Of a stretch of 6,639 nucleotides of DNA, positions 6,417-6,639 are shown piece after piece. Source of the DNA: JBJXHB01 sp046160725 (GTDB lineage Bacteria > Pseudomonadota > Gammaproteobacteria > Burkholderiales > Burkholderiaceae_C). The translations under genes and the position numbers were made by a program. How positions within the stretch are numbered: the stretch's first letter is position 1; each line of letters begins with the position of its first letter. The DNA is taken from assembly GCA_046160725.1 (NCBI GenBank), contig JBJXHB010000113.1, positions 1 through 6,639 of the forward strand, read 5' to 3'. The notes beneath the pieces are model-generated. The model ran no database searches and was not told where the DNA came from. It saw only the letters and a list, made by a program, of their open reading frames with translations.

Positions 6417-6474
6417 GAACCCGAGGGCTTCAGGCGCCTCGGCCCGGGCGGGGCCGTTGCCCGCCCGCGGGCCG
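6417..6474. terminator. GC-rich hairpin region between convergent kinase and selD genes
   Basis: The 58-base gap between two convergent stop codons holds two adjacent hairpins. The first pairs CCGAGG (6421-6426) with CCTCGG (6437-6442). It can extend by two pairs to a 5-base loop with one bulged base. The second pairs GGGCGGG (6446-6452) with CCCGCCC (6460-6466) around a 7-base loop. It extends outwards with GGCCC (6441-6445) and GGGCC (6469-6473) across a 2-base bulge. The outer arm of the second hairpin overlaps the first by two bases, so the two may compete. No T-run flanks either on either strand. A bidirectional transcription stop or 3'-end block is likely from position, but a canonical intrinsic terminator is not shown. 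Confidence 0.45.
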
Positions 6475-6639
6475 TCAGGCCACGCGCAGCACCGGCGCCG
6501 CGCTGGTGGCGCCGATGCGGCCGATGACCGCTGCCGCATCGAAGCCATGCCGCCGGAAGATGGCCAGCACGCTGTCCACGGCGGCGGGCTCGCACGACAC
6601 CAGCAGGCCGCCGCTGGTCTGCGGGTCGGTCAGCAAGGC
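6475..6639 (-). CDS. selD: Selenophosphate synthase (selenide, water dikinase), C-terminal 54 residues
   Basis: The reverse-strand frame ending at the TGA complement (6475-6477) enters from the right edge and encodes 54 residues. It opens with ALLTDPQTSGGLLVSC. TDPQTSGGLL is a hallmark of the C-terminal domain of SelD, the enzyme that makes selenophosphate from selenide and ATP for selenocysteine and selenouridine synthesis. The remaining residues, through RRHGFDAAAVIGRIG and the C-terminal VLRVA, match the usual SelD end, in which a conserved I-G-x-I/V segment lies shortly before the terminus. The active-site Cys/Sec and the Gly-rich N-terminal loop lie outside the window. It converges on the kinase gene and shows no functional link to the sugar-acid cluster. 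In related bacteria a selenouridine synthase gene often neighbours selD, but that cannot be seen here. Confidence 0.88.
   Translation of the reverse strand, partial: ALLTDPQTSGGLLVSCEPAAVDSVLAIFRRHGFDAAAVIGRIGATSAAPVLRVA

Noticed and set aside
6417..6474. Classical intrinsic terminator
   Set aside because: The stems are strong, but no T-tract follows on either strand. It is kept only as a probable transcription-stop or 3'-end structure.
5429..6595. Minus-strand 388-codon frame opposite the kinase and running into selD
   Set aside because: It lies antisense to the clear ribokinase motifs and, in the selD part, is in a different frame from the TDPQTSGG sequence. It has no domain features.
1..6639. 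Mobile element, prophage, CRISPR or defence system
   Set aside because: No transposase, integrase, terminal inverted repeats, regularly spaced repeats or defence-type domains were seen. Codon and base use are uniform across the genes.

Overview
The window has very high GC and a strong preference for G or C at third codon positions. That, together with the flavour of the proteins, points to a betaproteobacterium of the Burkholderiales type (Comamonadaceae- or Alcaligenaceae-like). This placement is inferred from sequence character and remembered homologues, not from a search. Genes are packed tightly, and no tRNA, rRNA, CRISPR array or mobile element was seen.

Layout. On the minus strand, reading leftwards from about 2400, there is a complete IlvD/Edd-family sugar-acid dehydratase (663-2402). 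It is followed 20 bases later by an RraA-family protein (642 to 1) that runs off the left edge. On the plus strand, diverging from these across a 175-base control region, lies a complete TRAP transporter with its periplasmic binding protein (2578-3582), small membrane subunit (3647-4195) and large membrane subunit (4192-5490). A ribokinase-family sugar kinase (5487-6416) overlaps the large subunit gene. The last 165 bases hold the C-terminal end of selD (selenophosphate synthase) on the minus strand. It converges on the kinase and is separated from it by 58 bases of GC-rich hairpins.

How the genes fit together. The binding protein and DctQM would import a carboxylated substrate, plausibly a sugar acid. 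The dehydratase most resembles L-arabonate/D-xylonate-type enzymes and would give a 2-keto-3-deoxy acid. The RraA-like protein keeps the residues of the HMG aldolase/oxaloacetate decarboxylase family, so it is a candidate C-C lyase or decarboxylase for a later step. The ribokinase-like enzyme would phosphorylate a free sugar or a pathway intermediate. A non-phosphorylative dehydratase, an RraA-type lyase and a PfkB kinase sharing one importer do not match a single textbook pathway. The substrate is therefore unassigned, and this is the main point of interest. No transcriptional regulator gene lies in the window. selD looks like an unrelated housekeeping neighbour.
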